A program made the position numbers and the translations under genes. A stretch of 64,000 bases of DNA, from positions 558,001 to 622,000 of the forward strand of contig NZ_FNDR01000002.1 of assembly GCF_900099805.1 (NCBI RefSeq), in the 5' to 3' direction. Of this stretch, positions 8,401 to 16,721 are shown one piece after another; the first letter of the stretch is position 1, and each line of letters begins with the position of its first letter. Under the pieces are notes generated by a model. The model saw only the letters and a program-made list of their open reading frames with translations. It searched no databases and was not told where the DNA came from. This stretch comes from Variovorax sp. OV700. Its GTDB lineage: Bacteria; Pseudomonadota; Gammaproteobacteria; Burkholderiales; Burkholderiaceae_C.

Positions 8401-9513
8401 TCACATGGGCTGGCCGAGGTACTGGTAGGTCTGCAGCATGAGCGCGGCCGATCTTTGCGGATTCGGCACCGCTTCCTGCTCGTACTTGCACAGCTGCAAC
8501 GAGGCATTCCACACCGTGGAGACGCGCTCGAACCGGCGGTTCGTATAGGCCGCCAGGGCCTCTGGGATGTTGGTCTCGCCCTTCAGGCATTGGGCGAGCA
8601 CCACGGCGTCCTCAATCGCCATGCCGCCGCCGGACGTCATCTGCGGGGTCGGCGAGTGCGCCGAATCTCCGAGCAGCACGACCCGGCCACGATGCCACGG
8701 GGCCGGCACGAGCGTGACGTCGAAAGGGCGAACCAGCACCTGCTGCGGGCTCGTGACCAGCGCCAGCGCATCCTGGATCACCGGGGCGGAGAAGCCGGCC
8801 AGCCGCTCGCGGACGAGAACATCCAGCTGGTCGTCCGGCCAATGCAGGTGCTGGGCACTGTTCTCCAGGAAGAACAGGTAGCACATCTCCTTCGACGTCG
8901 GCAGCGCGCCGACGGTGCGCTTGCCATCGGGCGAGCGATAGAGACAGAAGCCATCGACCTCGGGCGGCCGCGGTGCATTGAAGCGCCAGGCGCTCTGGCC
9001 AGCAAAACACACGCGATGCTCGGCACCGAAGAATTGCGCGCGCAGTTTCGAGTAGGCGCCGTCCGCTGCAACCACGAGATCGTAGGCAGCCTCGCGCCCA
9101 TCGGAAAACTCGACTTCCACGTGGTCTCCACGGTCGGTCACGCTCTTGGCGGTGAGGCCGCGCTCCACCTTCGCGCCCGCTTCGCCGGCTGAAGTCTCGA
9201 GGATTCGCGCAAGTTCGGGACGGCGGATGCCGATGCCGGGCGGTGTCGGGTTGGACATGTGCAATTGCCCGGCCGCATCGTATTGCTTGAACACCTCGAA
9301 GCGCAGGCCGCTCTCGAGACAAGGCTCGTCCAGGCCGATCTCCGAAAGGGCTCGCATGGTGTTGTGAAGCAGACAGATCCCCGAGCCGAGCGTCGACCTC
9401 GCCGGTTGGATGTCGATGCAATGGGTCTCCAGGCCGGCCTTGGCCAACGCATAGGCCGCGGTGGCGCCGCCGATACCGCTTCCGACCACGAGCACGCGCT
9501 TGGTCTTGTTCAT
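8401..9513 (-). CDS. FAD-dependent aromatic hydroxylase (salicylate hydroxylase/PheA-TfdB family)
   Basis: A 370-residue class A flavoprotein monooxygenase (FAD_binding_3). The ADP-binding G-S-G-I-G-G motif is at residues 11-16. The A-A-D-G-A-Y-S segment lies near 150, and the ribityl-binding motif L-L-G-D-S-A-H-S near residue 285. Such enzymes insert one oxygen atom into an activated ring using NAD(P)H. It is the fourth gene in a minus-strand series with an extradiol-type dioxygenase, a Rieske ferredoxin and an MFS transporter, which fits hydroxylation before ring cleavage. The gap to the MFS gene is 19 bp. The ring substrate cannot be identified from sequence alone. Confidence 0.82.
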   Translation of the reverse strand: MNKTKRVLVVGSGIGGATAAYALAKAGLETHCIDIQPARSTLGSGICLLHNTMRALSEIGLDEPCLESGLRFEVFKQYDAAGQLHMSNPTPPGIGIRRPELARILETSAGEAGAKVERGLTAKSVTDRGDHVEVEFSDGREAAYDLVVAADGAYSKLRAQFFGAEHRVCFAGQSAWRFNAPRPPEVDGFCLYRSPDGKRTVGALPTSKEMCYLFFLENSAQHLHWPDDQLDVLVRERLAGFSAPVIQDALALVTSPQQVLVRPFDVTLVPAPWHRGRVVLLGDSAHSPTPQMTSGGGMAIEDAVVLAQCLKGETNIPEALAAYTNRRFERVSTVWNASLQLCKYEQEAVPNPQRSAALMLQTYQYLGQPM

Positions 9514-9532
9514 GGATTTGTCTCCTGTTCAG

Positions 9533-10711
9533 TCATGTTTGTGGGTGAATCCTTGCCACCTGCGCATCGGATTGCGCAGAGTGGTTTCGCAGTTGCAGAT
9601 AGAAGCAGAAGGCCACGGCATCGATGGCCACGGCCGCCCAGCCGATGGCCCCGTAGCCGAAGAACTTCACCAGGGTGCCGCCCAGGATGGGGCCGATGGC
9701 GGAACCGATCATCAGCATGGCGGGCGTCGCGGCCACGGCTCGCCCCGAGGGGTCCAGCTTCGCCAGTGCGCCGAAGGTGAAGATGTGCGTGAAGATCACC
9801 GCGGAGACGAAGAAGGCACCGCTCGCCGCATAGGCGGGGAATGCTGTGCTTGAAACCAGGACCACCGCCAGGATGGCCTGTGCCGCCGCGCCGGCAAGCA
9901 CGACGTGGCGGGCCTCGATCCGGTGCTGCAGGAACGCGGCGACCGCGCCCGGCACCAGGTTGACGACGCCCACCGCGATCAGCACGACATGCAGATCGGA
10001 CGGTGTGAACCCGCGGTCGGCACCCATCCGCTCCATGAACGAAAACACCATGGCCTGCGTGACGTTCATCAGGCTGATGCCTGCCATGGCGCACCACGCC
10101 GCCTTCGGCAGCCGCGCCGGCCGCACGCCGGGCACAGCGGCCTCCGCCTGGGCGAGTCGCACGTTCGGGAATGCAAAAGCCGTGACGGCGCTCGCCGCGA
10201 GCATGATGGCGCCGAAGATGGCGAAGAGCCCTGCGCCTCCGACCTGCGCAATGATCTGCGGAGCGGCTGCCATGTAGGCAATGCCAAGCACGCCCACCGC
10301 GACCTGCATGAAGCCGAACAGCCGATGCGGATTGCTCGTGAGTGCGACGGTGCCATGCGTGATGCTCAACCCGACGCCCGTTGCAATGCCCGCCAGCAGA
10401 TGCAGAACCGCGAGGGTTTCGAACTGGCTGGTGCGCATGCAGGCCAGGAACGCGGCGGCCGAGACGGCATAGCCTGCGGGAACGATCCAGCGGCGGCCAC
10501 GCAAGCGATTGAAGCGCGGTGCCAGGCTCAAGCTCGCCGCAACCGCGCCCGCCAGGAACAGGGTGGCCAGCGCACCCGCCTGCTGCGGGTCGAACCCGAA
10601 CCGCGCGATGAGCGTTCCGACCCACACGGGCAGCGCAACGATGTCGATCATCCCCGCGCAGTGCGCGGCCATGAGGGCAGCACGCGCCCGCAAACCAGTT
10701 GTCGAATTCAT
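9533..10711 (-). CDS. MFS transporter
   Basis: A 392-residue major facilitator protein with about twelve hydrophobic segments and a central loop near residues 185-205. The MFS motif between helices 2 and 3 is present in degenerate form (R-F-N-R-L-R-G-R-R). The ATG at 10711 is chosen because the frame before it overlaps the Rieske ferredoxin gene and has no hydrophobic content. It lies between ferredoxin and FAD hydroxylase genes with gaps of 22 and 19 bp, so it most likely imports the aromatic acid these enzymes attack. Uptake rather than efflux is inferred from context only. Confidence 0.82.
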   Translation of the reverse strand: MNSTTGLRARAALMAAHCAGMIDIVALPVWVGTLIARFGFDPQQAGALATLFLAGAVAASLSLAPRFNRLRGRRWIVPAGYAVSAAAFLACMRTSQFETLAVLHLLAGIATGVGLSITHGTVALTSNPHRLFGFMQVAVGVLGIAYMAAAPQIIAQVGGAGLFAIFGAIMLAASAVTAFAFPNVRLAQAEAAVPGVRPARLPKAAWCAMAGISLMNVTQAMVFSFMERMGADRGFTPSDLHVVLIAVGVVNLVPGAVAAFLQHRIEARHVVLAGAAAQAILAVVLVSSTAFPAYAASGAFFVSAVIFTHIFTFGALAKLDPSGRAVAATPAMLMIGSAIGPILGGTLVKFFGYGAIGWAAVAIDAVAFCFYLQLRNHSAQSDAQVARIHPQT

Positions 10712-10733
10712 TTGGAAGCCCTCGGAAAATTTG

Positions 10734-11081
10734 TCACTTGGCGGCGTGCGGTGATGTGATCCACAACGCCCCCTCATCGCATTCCAGCGCCACAGGCGTG
10801 AGCGCCTGCCCCACGCATGGCCCCCTGGTGCAGACCCCGGTGTCGATGTCGAACACCGCGCCATGCCCATAGCAAACGATCGAATTCCCGTCGGCGCTCA
10901 GGTAGGCATCCTTGCGCCAGGCCAGCGGTGCGCCGTCGACGTGCGGGCAGGCGTCGAGCCATCCCCTCACGCGGCCGCCGTGCCGGACTACGAACATCGC
11001 TTTTCGCGAGGTGCCTTCGGGAGCGAAGCCACGAGCCGCCTGGTCAGGGAGCTCGTCGAGCCTGCACAGGTACGCGCGCAC
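10734..11081 (-). CDS. Rieske [2Fe-2S] ferredoxin-like protein
   Basis: A small 115-residue Rieske protein. The cluster ligands are visible as C45-P-H47 and C70-Y-G-H73, and nothing else is fused to the domain. Proteins of this size pass electrons to ring-hydroxylating oxygenases or act as assimilatory Rieske subunits. The next gene upstream is a VOC dioxygenase (9 bp away) and the next downstream an MFS transporter, so no oxygenase alpha subunit adjoins it. The only Rieske oxygenase in the window is at 21339 and already has a reductase with its own ferredoxin domain. The partner of this ferredoxin is therefore open. Confidence 0.8.
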   Translation of the reverse strand: MRAYLCRLDELPDQAARGFAPEGTSRKAMFVVRHGGRVRGWLDACPHVDGAPLAWRKDAYLSADGNSIVCYGHGAVFDIDTGVCTRGPCVGQALTPVALECDEGALWITSPHAAK

Positions 11082-11090
11082 GCCCGTCCT

Positions 11091-12041
11091 TCAATGCGCC
11101 TCGCCTCCCGGCGGCGGTGGGCCGCCCGGGGCCCACTTCTCGCGGTGCTGAAAGAGGAAGATCTGCGATTCATCGACCTGCATGGGTGCTTCGCGTGCGA
11201 TCCAGCTGTCGTCGTGCAGGTCCATGTCCGCGTCGTATTCCACGTGGCAGCCCACCGGGCTGTTGAAGTACCAGAACCAGTTGGAGCCGAACTTGTGCCG
11301 GCCGGGACCCCAATAGCTCTGGTAGCCCTTGGCTGCAAACGCGGTGCCGCGTTGAAGCACCGCGGTGGGACCCGAGAGATGGAATGTGAAATGCTCGACG
11401 CCCTTCATGAAGGCCGGCGTCTGGATCAGAAAGAGCGTGTGGTGGTCCAACGTTCCTGCCGGTTGCAGGAAACTGCCGGCATCGATGAATCGATCGGTGC
11501 ATCGGAAGCCGAGCCGGTCCACGTAGAACTTGGCGGCCTTGGCTTGATCGGGTACGAAGTACACGACGTGCGAGAGAGTCAGAGGCCGGTGCTCTGCATT
11601 CGGGCTTACGCCCAGGACGTTCGGGCTGCGTGCCGGCTTGCTGCCGGGCGAATTCACCGCTTCGCCAGGCAAGTCGATCTTGCGCCGAACCGAGACCTGG
11701 AACCCGAGCACGAAGCCCATGTCGTCGCTGGCTTCGATGGAACCATCAGCCAAGCGTTTCACTTCGCGGTCGCGACCAAGCTCATCGGCTATGGCGTCCA
11801 GCGACTGGCGATCCGCGACGCCATAGATCGTCTTGCGCAGCATCGTTCCAGTCTCCATGGGTGCAGGCAAGGACGCGTCGTCCCGACGTGCGATGACGAT
11901 GGAGGTGCCGTCGACAGCCTCAAAGCGGCCACCGGAATCACTGACGTCGACTGGCGTCAGGCCGTAGTCTGTGAAGTACTGAATGCAGGCTGCGACGTCA
12001 TCGACGCCAAAGACCAGAGAGTCAGGTCCGAGGATGTTCAT
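11091..12041 (-). CDS. VOC-family protein, extradiol (catechol 2,3-)dioxygenase-like
   Basis: A 316-residue protein with two vicinal-oxygen-chelate modules, at about residues 5-120 and 155-285. The second module holds what look like the 2-His-1-Glu iron ligands: H158 (L-S-H-V-V), H217 (E-H-F-T-F) and E268 (C-H-V-E-Y-D). This is the arrangement of type I extradiol dioxygenases, which open catechols next to the hydroxyls. The ATG at 12041 has an AGGAG box 6-7 bp before it. It is first in a likely operon with ferredoxin, MFS and FAD hydroxylase genes. An operator-like 17-bp inverted repeat lies 58 bp upstream. Confidence 0.75.
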   Translation of the reverse strand: MNILGPDSLVFGVDDVAACIQYFTDYGLTPVDVSDSGGRFEAVDGTSIVIARRDDASLPAPMETGTMLRKTIYGVADRQSLDAIADELGRDREVKRLADGSIEASDDMGFVLGFQVSVRRKIDLPGEAVNSPGSKPARSPNVLGVSPNAEHRPLTLSHVVYFVPDQAKAAKFYVDRLGFRCTDRFIDAGSFLQPAGTLDHHTLFLIQTPAFMKGVEHFTFHLSGPTAVLQRGTAFAAKGYQSYWGPGRHKFGSNWFWYFNSPVGCHVEYDADMDLHDDSWIAREAPMQVDESQIFLFQHREKWAPGGPPPPGGEAH

Positions 12042-12099
12042 CCTTGCTCCTTTCGAATGTTGCAAGCCCGGTCAGAGGTTGACCGCGTCGGATTCAATA

Positions 12100-12116
12100 C
12101 TAGACGACTCGTCTCG
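12100..12116. promoter_or_regulatory. Operator copy 1 (7-3-7 inverted repeat)
   Basis: CTAGACG-ACT-CGTCTCG. The inner 13 bp (AGACGA-C-TCGTCT) form a perfect palindrome. The same 7-3-7 pattern recurs at 17746, 17861 and 21280, always before a transcription unit. This copy lies 58 bp upstream of the VOC dioxygenase start. The likely binder is the TetR protein at 14195-14914, by inference. Confidence 0.6.
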
Positions 12117-12235
12117 ATAACAATTTAGGGCAAACCCTCGCGACGAAACGTCGAATCGGTCTTGTGAGATGCCTACTGCATTCGCGGCGAATACGGTCTA
12201 AGCCGCCAAAGCGCGCCTAGGTGGTTTCCCCATAT

Positions 12236-12258
12236 TTGCAATACGCAGCGTATTGCAA
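12236..12258. promoter_or_regulatory. Perfect 23-bp palindrome upstream of a Bug receptor gene
   Basis: TTGCAATACGC at 12236-12246, one central A, then the exact reverse complement GCGTATTGCAA at 12248-12258. It lies 59 bp before the Bug gene at 12318 and differs from the 17-bp operator in the same intergenic region. No T-run follows, so it is not a terminator. It is probably an operator for a dimeric regulator of unknown identity. Confidence 0.55.
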
Positions 12259-12317
12259 TAATCACCGCAAATACCTGGCGCAAATCACTCACTGCGTCGC
12301 AACTGCGGAGACAACCC

Positions 12318-13298
12318 ATGACGATCTCGAGACGGCAGGCGCTGGGCACTGGCGCCGCGATGCTGATGACACCCTTTGCAGGCCCGTCGGCAGCGCAGGA
12401 CTATCCCAACAAGCCCGTGCGCATCGTGGTCGCGAACCCACCCGGGTCGGGACTCGACGCGGATTCGCGCTTCTGGGCCGCAGGGCTGACATCTTTGCTC
12501 GGGCAGTCTGTGTTGGTCGATAACCGACCGGGTGGAGCAACGACCATAGGCACTTCGCTGGTCGCGAAGTCACCTCCGGATGGCTACACCCTGCTTGTCG
12601 GCATACCGAGTTCGCTTTGCTACATGTCGGAGCTGTACACGAAGCTTCCGTACAAGCCCGACGATTTCGAAGCCATCAGTCAGCTCACCACCTTGCGCAG
12701 CGTGATCGTTGCCCACCCGAACCTGCCCGCCTCCACGGCGTCCGAGCTTGTGGCGTTGGCCAAAGCCAAGCCAGGAGCCATTTCTGCTGGAACCCTCGGT
12801 ATCGGCACTTTCCAGCATTTGCTGGGCGAGTGGTTTGGAGCGATCACGGGAACCCGCTACCAGTTTGTGCCGTACAACACGACCAGTCCGTACACGGCGC
12901 TTCTGGGAGGCGAGACGCAAGTGATGTTTGACGCTCTTGCTGCCTCGATGAGCAATATCCAGGCAGGTAGGCTGAAGGCCTTAGCCGTGACCGGCAAGGG
13001 GCGGCATCCGCTGCTTCCGAACGTGCCGACTTTCGAGGAGTTGGGCATGGGGGAATACGACGCATCGACTTGGTTCGGCCTTCTTGCACCCGCGGGCACG
13101 CCGAAACCGATATTGGACAAGCTCGCTACTGCGTGCGCTGCTTTGGCCCGCAAGCCGGAGGTCATAAGCAGGTACCGCGACTACGGTGGAGAACCCGTGG
13201 GGAGCGCGCCTGCCGACTTCTCCACCTTCATCCGCTCTGAACGAGCGAAGTGGATTCCGGTAGTAAAGCGTTCCGGAATCAAGCTCGAGTTGACCTGA
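12318..13298 (+). CDS. Bug/TctC-family periplasmic solute receptor
   Basis: A 326-residue Bug receptor. The leader starts M-T-I-S-R-R-Q-A-L-G, a twin-arginine-like pattern, and cleavage is likely after S-A-A-Q near residue 27. Family signatures follow: R-I-V-V-A-N-P-P-G-S-G, D-N-R-P-G-G, and V-P-T-F-E-E-L-G. The usual V-P-F/Y-A-x-G-G after the leader is altered to A-N-P-P-G-S-G. It runs opposite to the VOC operon from a shared 276-bp promoter region with two palindromes. The next gene, an unexported binding-protein-like gene, follows after 21 bp. The ligand is presumably an aromatic or carboxylic acid used by this region. Confidence 0.85.
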   Translation: MTISRRQALGTGAAMLMTPFAGPSAAQDYPNKPVRIVVANPPGSGLDADSRFWAAGLTSLLGQSVLVDNRPGGATTIGTSLVAKSPPDGYTLLVGIPSSLCYMSELYTKLPYKPDDFEAISQLTTLRSVIVAHPNLPASTASELVALAKAKPGAISAGTLGIGTFQHLLGEWFGAITGTRYQFVPYNTTSPYTALLGGETQVMFDALAASMSNIQAGRLKALAVTGKGRHPLLPNVPTFEELGMGEYDASTWFGLLAPAGTPKPILDKLATACAALARKPEVISRYRDYGGEPVGSAPADFSTFIRSERAKWIPVVKRSGIKLELT

Positions 13299-13319
13299 GA
13301 CCGAATCGAACAAAACCCT

Positions 13320-14171
13320 ATGTCACCAACACTGCGAGTTCTTTGGTTCGTTCCTCCGCCGGTGGCCATCGTCGCCCAGGGATTGACGATGGCCAACGAA
13401 GTGACTGTCCTCTCCCGGCGCAACACGTCATCCGATGAACAGTTCGCTGCACTGGCGTCCGGTGAATCGGACGCCGTGGTCACGGCCATTGACAACGTCA
13501 TGGACTGGAATCTGCGCGATGGGCCGCAGGACTTTCGCGTTGTGGCGCAGCTTGAGCGCACGACGCCCTTGACCGTTGTCGGACAGCGAGATCGCACGTC
13601 CTTGGAGGATCTGCGTGGCGCCACGATCCTGGTCGATGCGCCTCGCAATGGATTCATTGTGGCTCTGCGCGCGATGCTCGCCGATGCTGAAGTTGGCCCT
13701 GAAGCGTATGTGTTGGCCCCCGTGGGCGGCGTAAAGGAAAGATACGAAGCCATCATCTCTGGGCAAGGCCACGCCACGCTGCTGGGCCCACCGTTTGACG
13801 GAATGGCCATTGCAGCGGGTCTTACCCGGCTCGCGACGGTGCAGGAACGTTACCCGGCATTTCCGGGACAGGGCCTTGTCGTGAGCTCGGCGGCTTTGGA
13901 ACGGATGCGCCCTGCTCTTTCGGCCTGGCTTCGCAACCTCGAGAATGCTCGCCAAAGCATGGGAATCGCACCTGAGGCCGCACGACAGGCACTGACGTCG
14001 GCAGGTTTCCCCGCGCCAGCGGTGGACGCCATGCTTGGTGCCACACCTGCCTCTCTGGTTCCAGATCGGGCCGGCATCGAGCTGCTCATCGAGCAGCGAC
14101 GCCGCGTTGGTCTGCCGGGAGCCAATACGAGCTACGAGGGGCTGGTGGAGAGCTCTCTGCTTGGGCGCTGA
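13320..14171 (+). CDS. Periplasmic-binding-protein-like (NMT1/SsuA-type) protein without signal peptide
   Basis: A 283-residue protein resembling type II binding proteins of the NitT/TauT or NMT1 group. It has E-Q-F-A-A-L-A-S-G-E-S-D-A-V near residue 45, the common G-E-x-D-x ligand loop, and D-L-R-G-A-T-I-L-V-D near residue 97. There is no leader peptide or lipobox: the N-terminus M-S-P-T-L-R-V-L-W-F runs straight into the first strand. It follows a Bug gene by 21 bp and has no ABC permease or ATPase beside it. It could be a cytoplasmic sensor, an enzyme with the binding-protein fold, or a receptor with a misread start. The function is unknown. Confidence 0.55.
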   Translation: MSPTLRVLWFVPPPVAIVAQGLTMANEVTVLSRRNTSSDEQFAALASGESDAVVTAIDNVMDWNLRDGPQDFRVVAQLERTTPLTVVGQRDRTSLEDLRGATILVDAPRNGFIVALRAMLADAEVGPEAYVLAPVGGVKERYEAIISGQGHATLLGPPFDGMAIAAGLTRLATVQERYPAFPGQGLVVSSAALERMRPALSAWLRNLENARQSMGIAPEAARQALTSAGFPAPAVDAMLGATPASLVPDRAGIELLIEQRRRVGLPGANTSYEGLVESSLLGR

Positions 14172-14194
14172 CGCGCACGCCCCCGCCCCCCGCC

Positions 14195-14914
14195 TCAGGC
14201 GAGCTTGCGCTTCTTGGCTTGTGTTGCGCCAGCAACCTTGCCGACGGGCGTCAGCATTTGCATGATGGCAGCGCAGTGCTGGTCTGCGAATTTCTTGTCC
14301 AATGGCAAGTGCCTCATGAGGAGCCGGAAATAGATTGGCGCATACAGGATGTCCATCTGCAACTCCGTGTCCAGGTCATCGCGTATTTCACCCAGGCGAC
14401 GCGCATCTTCAAGAACCTCGCGGACAACCGCTCGCCGCCCGTACCAGAAACGTTCACGGAACTCACGCAGTACATCTGGGTCGCTCTGCCCCTCGGCCAT
14501 GATCTGCGAAACGATGCGCCCGGACCAGCCGCTGTACTCCTCGACCAGCAGATGCACATGGCGCGTGAGGGCCTCGCGCGGGCTCTCGACCTTCGGCATG
14601 GTGGTGTGACTCAGGTGGGTGTGCAGAAATGCCTCTATGACCACCGCAGCTTTCGAGTTCCACCACCTGTAGATGGTCGCTTTGCCAACCCCTGCCTCGC
14701 GTGCGATCGATTCGATCGAGATCTGCTGCACAGGCGTCGCTTCCAGAAGCTTCAGCGTAGCTTCCAGAATGGCCATGCGCGACGAATCACTGCGAGCACG
14801 CCCGGGCGAGCGTGTTCGCGGCGCGACGGGACCTGGCGCGGCGGCCAGCTTGACTGCGGGTGAGCGGCCGCGAGCCTTGGCTGCGGTCCCTTGGGAAGAT
14901 GTTTTGGTAGGCAA
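14195..14914 (-). CDS. TetR/AcrR-family transcriptional repressor
   Basis: A 239-residue TetR-family protein. The N-terminal ~45 residues are basic, proline- and alanine-rich. The DNA-binding domain follows at about 47-95, with A-I-L-E-A-T-L-K-L-L and the helix-turn-helix I-A-R-E-A-G-V-G-K-A-T-I-Y-R-W-W. The C-terminal ligand domain resembles the TetR_C_11 type. The tail is lysine- and arginine-rich. It is convergent with the binding-protein-like gene, 23 bp apart. Four copies of a TetR-sized 7-3-7 inverted repeat lie before transcription units on both sides of it, so it is the best candidate for the regulator of the whole 8-25 kb region. The effector is unknown. Confidence 0.88.
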   Translation of the reverse strand: MPTKTSSQGTAAKARGRSPAVKLAAAPGPVAPRTRSPGRARSDSSRMAILEATLKLLEATPVQQISIESIAREAGVGKATIYRWWNSKAAVVIEAFLHTHLSHTTMPKVESPREALTRHVHLLVEEYSGWSGRIVSQIMAEGQSDPDVLREFRERFWYGRRAVVREVLEDARRLGEIRDDLDTELQMDILYAPIYFRLLMRHLPLDKKFADQHCAAIMQMLTPVGKVAGATQAKKRKLA

Positions 14915-15060
14915 GGAATTCCCGATGGCTATTTCGTAGGCATCATTATCTGGCCCCCGGCCCGTCCTAGAAAACCATCAGGTCGCGGCCGAGCGCGCCG
15001 CGGTGACTCACGCTGCTGCCAGGAACAGCGCAGCGACCGCCGAGCACAGAGGCCAGGTTT

Positions 15061-15636
15061 TCATTTCGAGCCAACTTCCGCATCGACATCCAGGTCGAGC
15101 AGGACGAAAGCCATTCGGCAGGGCTTGCCTGATCGGTTCGCCCAACTGTGGTTGGTCGCTCTCTGGATCAGGATGTCGCCGGCACGCATCAGCGTTTCCC
15201 CCTCGTCCATGAGGGCATGGATCTCGCCCTCCAACACGATGGCATAGTCCAGCGACTGCGTCTTGTGGAACCAGAAGTGACGGGCGTCGCCTTTGTCCCG
15301 AACCCCGTGCTCATCCAGGAACCGCGCCAATTTCGCCGGCTCGTAGGCCTCATCGGGCGGGAAGTCAACGACGCGAAGGAGGGACCCCCCCTTGGAGTGA
15401 AAGCCGAAGGCTTGTCCAGCGGGAGCCGGATCGGGCCCTGGTGCGGAGGCTTCGCCCGTCACCCACAGCACGTGGGCAAGGGGGGTGTTCGGATCCGTGG
15501 TGTGGTTCGGCGCCGGCCCATCCGATACGAAGACGGATTTGCCTTTCTCGTTCTCGCCGGTGACGATGCGGCGGACCGGCCGTACGTGCGCGGAGACTTT
15601 GTCGCGCAGTTGCTCGATCGTTGCTTCAGTATTCAC
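15061..15636 (-). CDS. Single-domain cupin protein
   Basis: A 191-residue protein with one cupin domain in its C-terminal half. The first metal motif is around H-F-W-F-H-K-T-x-S-x-D-Y, with a Glu in V-L-E-G-E, and the last His is in T-N-H-S-W. The N-terminal half starts R-R-I-V-T-G and carries V-F-V-S-D-G-P. The paralogue at 27129-27710 shares this layout, including a W-A-N-R-S-G-K-P-C-R-M block. It lies upstream of the TetR gene and downstream of two FAH-fold genes (67-bp gap) on the same strand. Relatives include gentisate-dioxygenase-like and small regulatory cupins. The enzyme activity is not certain. Confidence 0.75.
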   Translation of the reverse strand: MNTEATIEQLRDKVSAHVRPVRRIVTGENEKGKSVFVSDGPAPNHTTDPNTPLAHVLWVTGEASAPGPDPAPAGQAFGFHSKGGSLLRVVDFPPDEAYEPAKLARFLDEHGVRDKGDARHFWFHKTQSLDYAIVLEGEIHALMDEGETLMRAGDILIQRATNHSWANRSGKPCRMAFVLLDLDVDAEVGSK

Positions 15637-15703
15637 GCCCAGTTCCCTTTTCAGTATCGGTATTTCGAGTTGTTCGGTTGCGCGAAGTGCGCGAGCTGCG
15701 CGA

Positions 15704-16714
15704 TCAGGCCGGCTGCGGTGTCAAGGGTCCGACACACGCATTGCGCTGGCTGCCAAGCCCTTCGATGGACGACTCCATCAGGTCACCCTCGCGGAGGAAT
15801 CGGTTGTAGTGGGTGCCGTTCCCGGCAGGCGACCCGGTCGCGACGAGGTCGCCGGGCCAGAGTTGCACATGCGCGGTGATGTATTCGATCTGCCGGGCCA
15901 CGTCGAACAGCATGTCAGCCGTGGACTCGTCCTGCATGGTCTGCCCGTTCAGCTTCAGCGTGATGCGCAGATCCTGCGCATCGGGCACGAAGCAGGCGGG
16001 CACGAGTACGGGGCCGAAGGGCATGAAACTCGGCGCAGACTTGGACCTGAGCCAGTCGGTTCCCAACATCTTGTAATCCGTGCGTGCGATCAGGTCGCGC
16101 GCAGACACGTCGTTCACGATCGCGTAGCCCGCTATGTAGTCGAGCGCGCGCTCGCGGGTCACGTTGCGAGCGGGGCGGCCCATGATGACGGCGAGCTCCA
16201 GTTCCCAGTCGGGCTTGAGGGTGGTTGCAGGAAGCACGACGGAGTCGAACGCTCCCGTGATGGCCGACGGCAGTTTCGGAAAGACGTAGGGCTCGCCGTT
16301 CGCTTTCCGTTCATCCATCATGTCTTCGGCCCACTTGCGCAGTGCCGGCCCTTCGAGCCCCGGTGGCCCTACACCCATGTCCAGCGTCAGATCGACCACA
16401 TGCTTGCGGTAATTGGCTCCGGTGCAAAGCACCTGCCGAGGCAGATCGACGGGAGGATGCACCCGCAGGTTCGACATGGGCACCTCACAAGTGTGCTGCG
16501 CAGGGATGCGCTCCCGCAGCGCGCGCAGCACCATCAGGTTGCGATCCCAGTCCTGCAGCAGGTCGAGCACAGATGCATTCGCGGACCATTCGGCCCCGTA
16601 TTCCAGCGCCACGGTGTACAGGGCATGCAGGGGCAAGACACGATCGCCGATGCACATGCCGGCAAATCGATCGCCTCCTTCGTGAGAGAAGGTTCCCAGG
16701 GAGAAAGTCTTCAT
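15704..16714 (-). CDS. Fumarylacetoacetate hydrolase (FAH) fold protein
   Basis: A 336-residue FAH-superfamily protein. The metal-binding acids are in W-E-L-E-L-A-V-I-M-G near residue 170 and D-V-S-A-R-D near residue 205. The C-terminus has P-G-D-L-V-A-T-G-S-P-A-G. Members hydrolyse acylpyruvates or act as hydratases and decarboxylases after ring cleavage. The ATG at 16714 is chosen because homology begins there; an open frame further upstream overlaps the next FAH gene. It starts 7 bp after the stop of that gene, so the two are cotranscribed and may be partners or act on successive intermediates. Confidence 0.82.
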   Translation of the reverse strand: MKTFSLGTFSHEGGDRFAGMCIGDRVLPLHALYTVALEYGAEWSANASVLDLLQDWDRNLMVLRALRERIPAQHTCEVPMSNLRVHPPVDLPRQVLCTGANYRKHVVDLTLDMGVGPPGLEGPALRKWAEDMMDERKANGEPYVFPKLPSAITGAFDSVVLPATTLKPDWELELAVIMGRPARNVTRERALDYIAGYAIVNDVSARDLIARTDYKMLGTDWLRSKSAPSFMPFGPVLVPACFVPDAQDLRITLKLNGQTMQDESTADMLFDVARQIEYITAHVQLWPGDLVATGSPAGNGTHYNRFLREGDLMESSIEGLGSQRNACVGPLTPQPA

Positions 16715-16721
16715 TGGCTGC

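Noticed and set aside
14191..14201. CGCCT-C-AGGCG repeat at the TetR stop as a two-way terminator
   Set aside because: Short GC stem over coding sequence without flanking T-runs; likely chance in GC-rich DNA.
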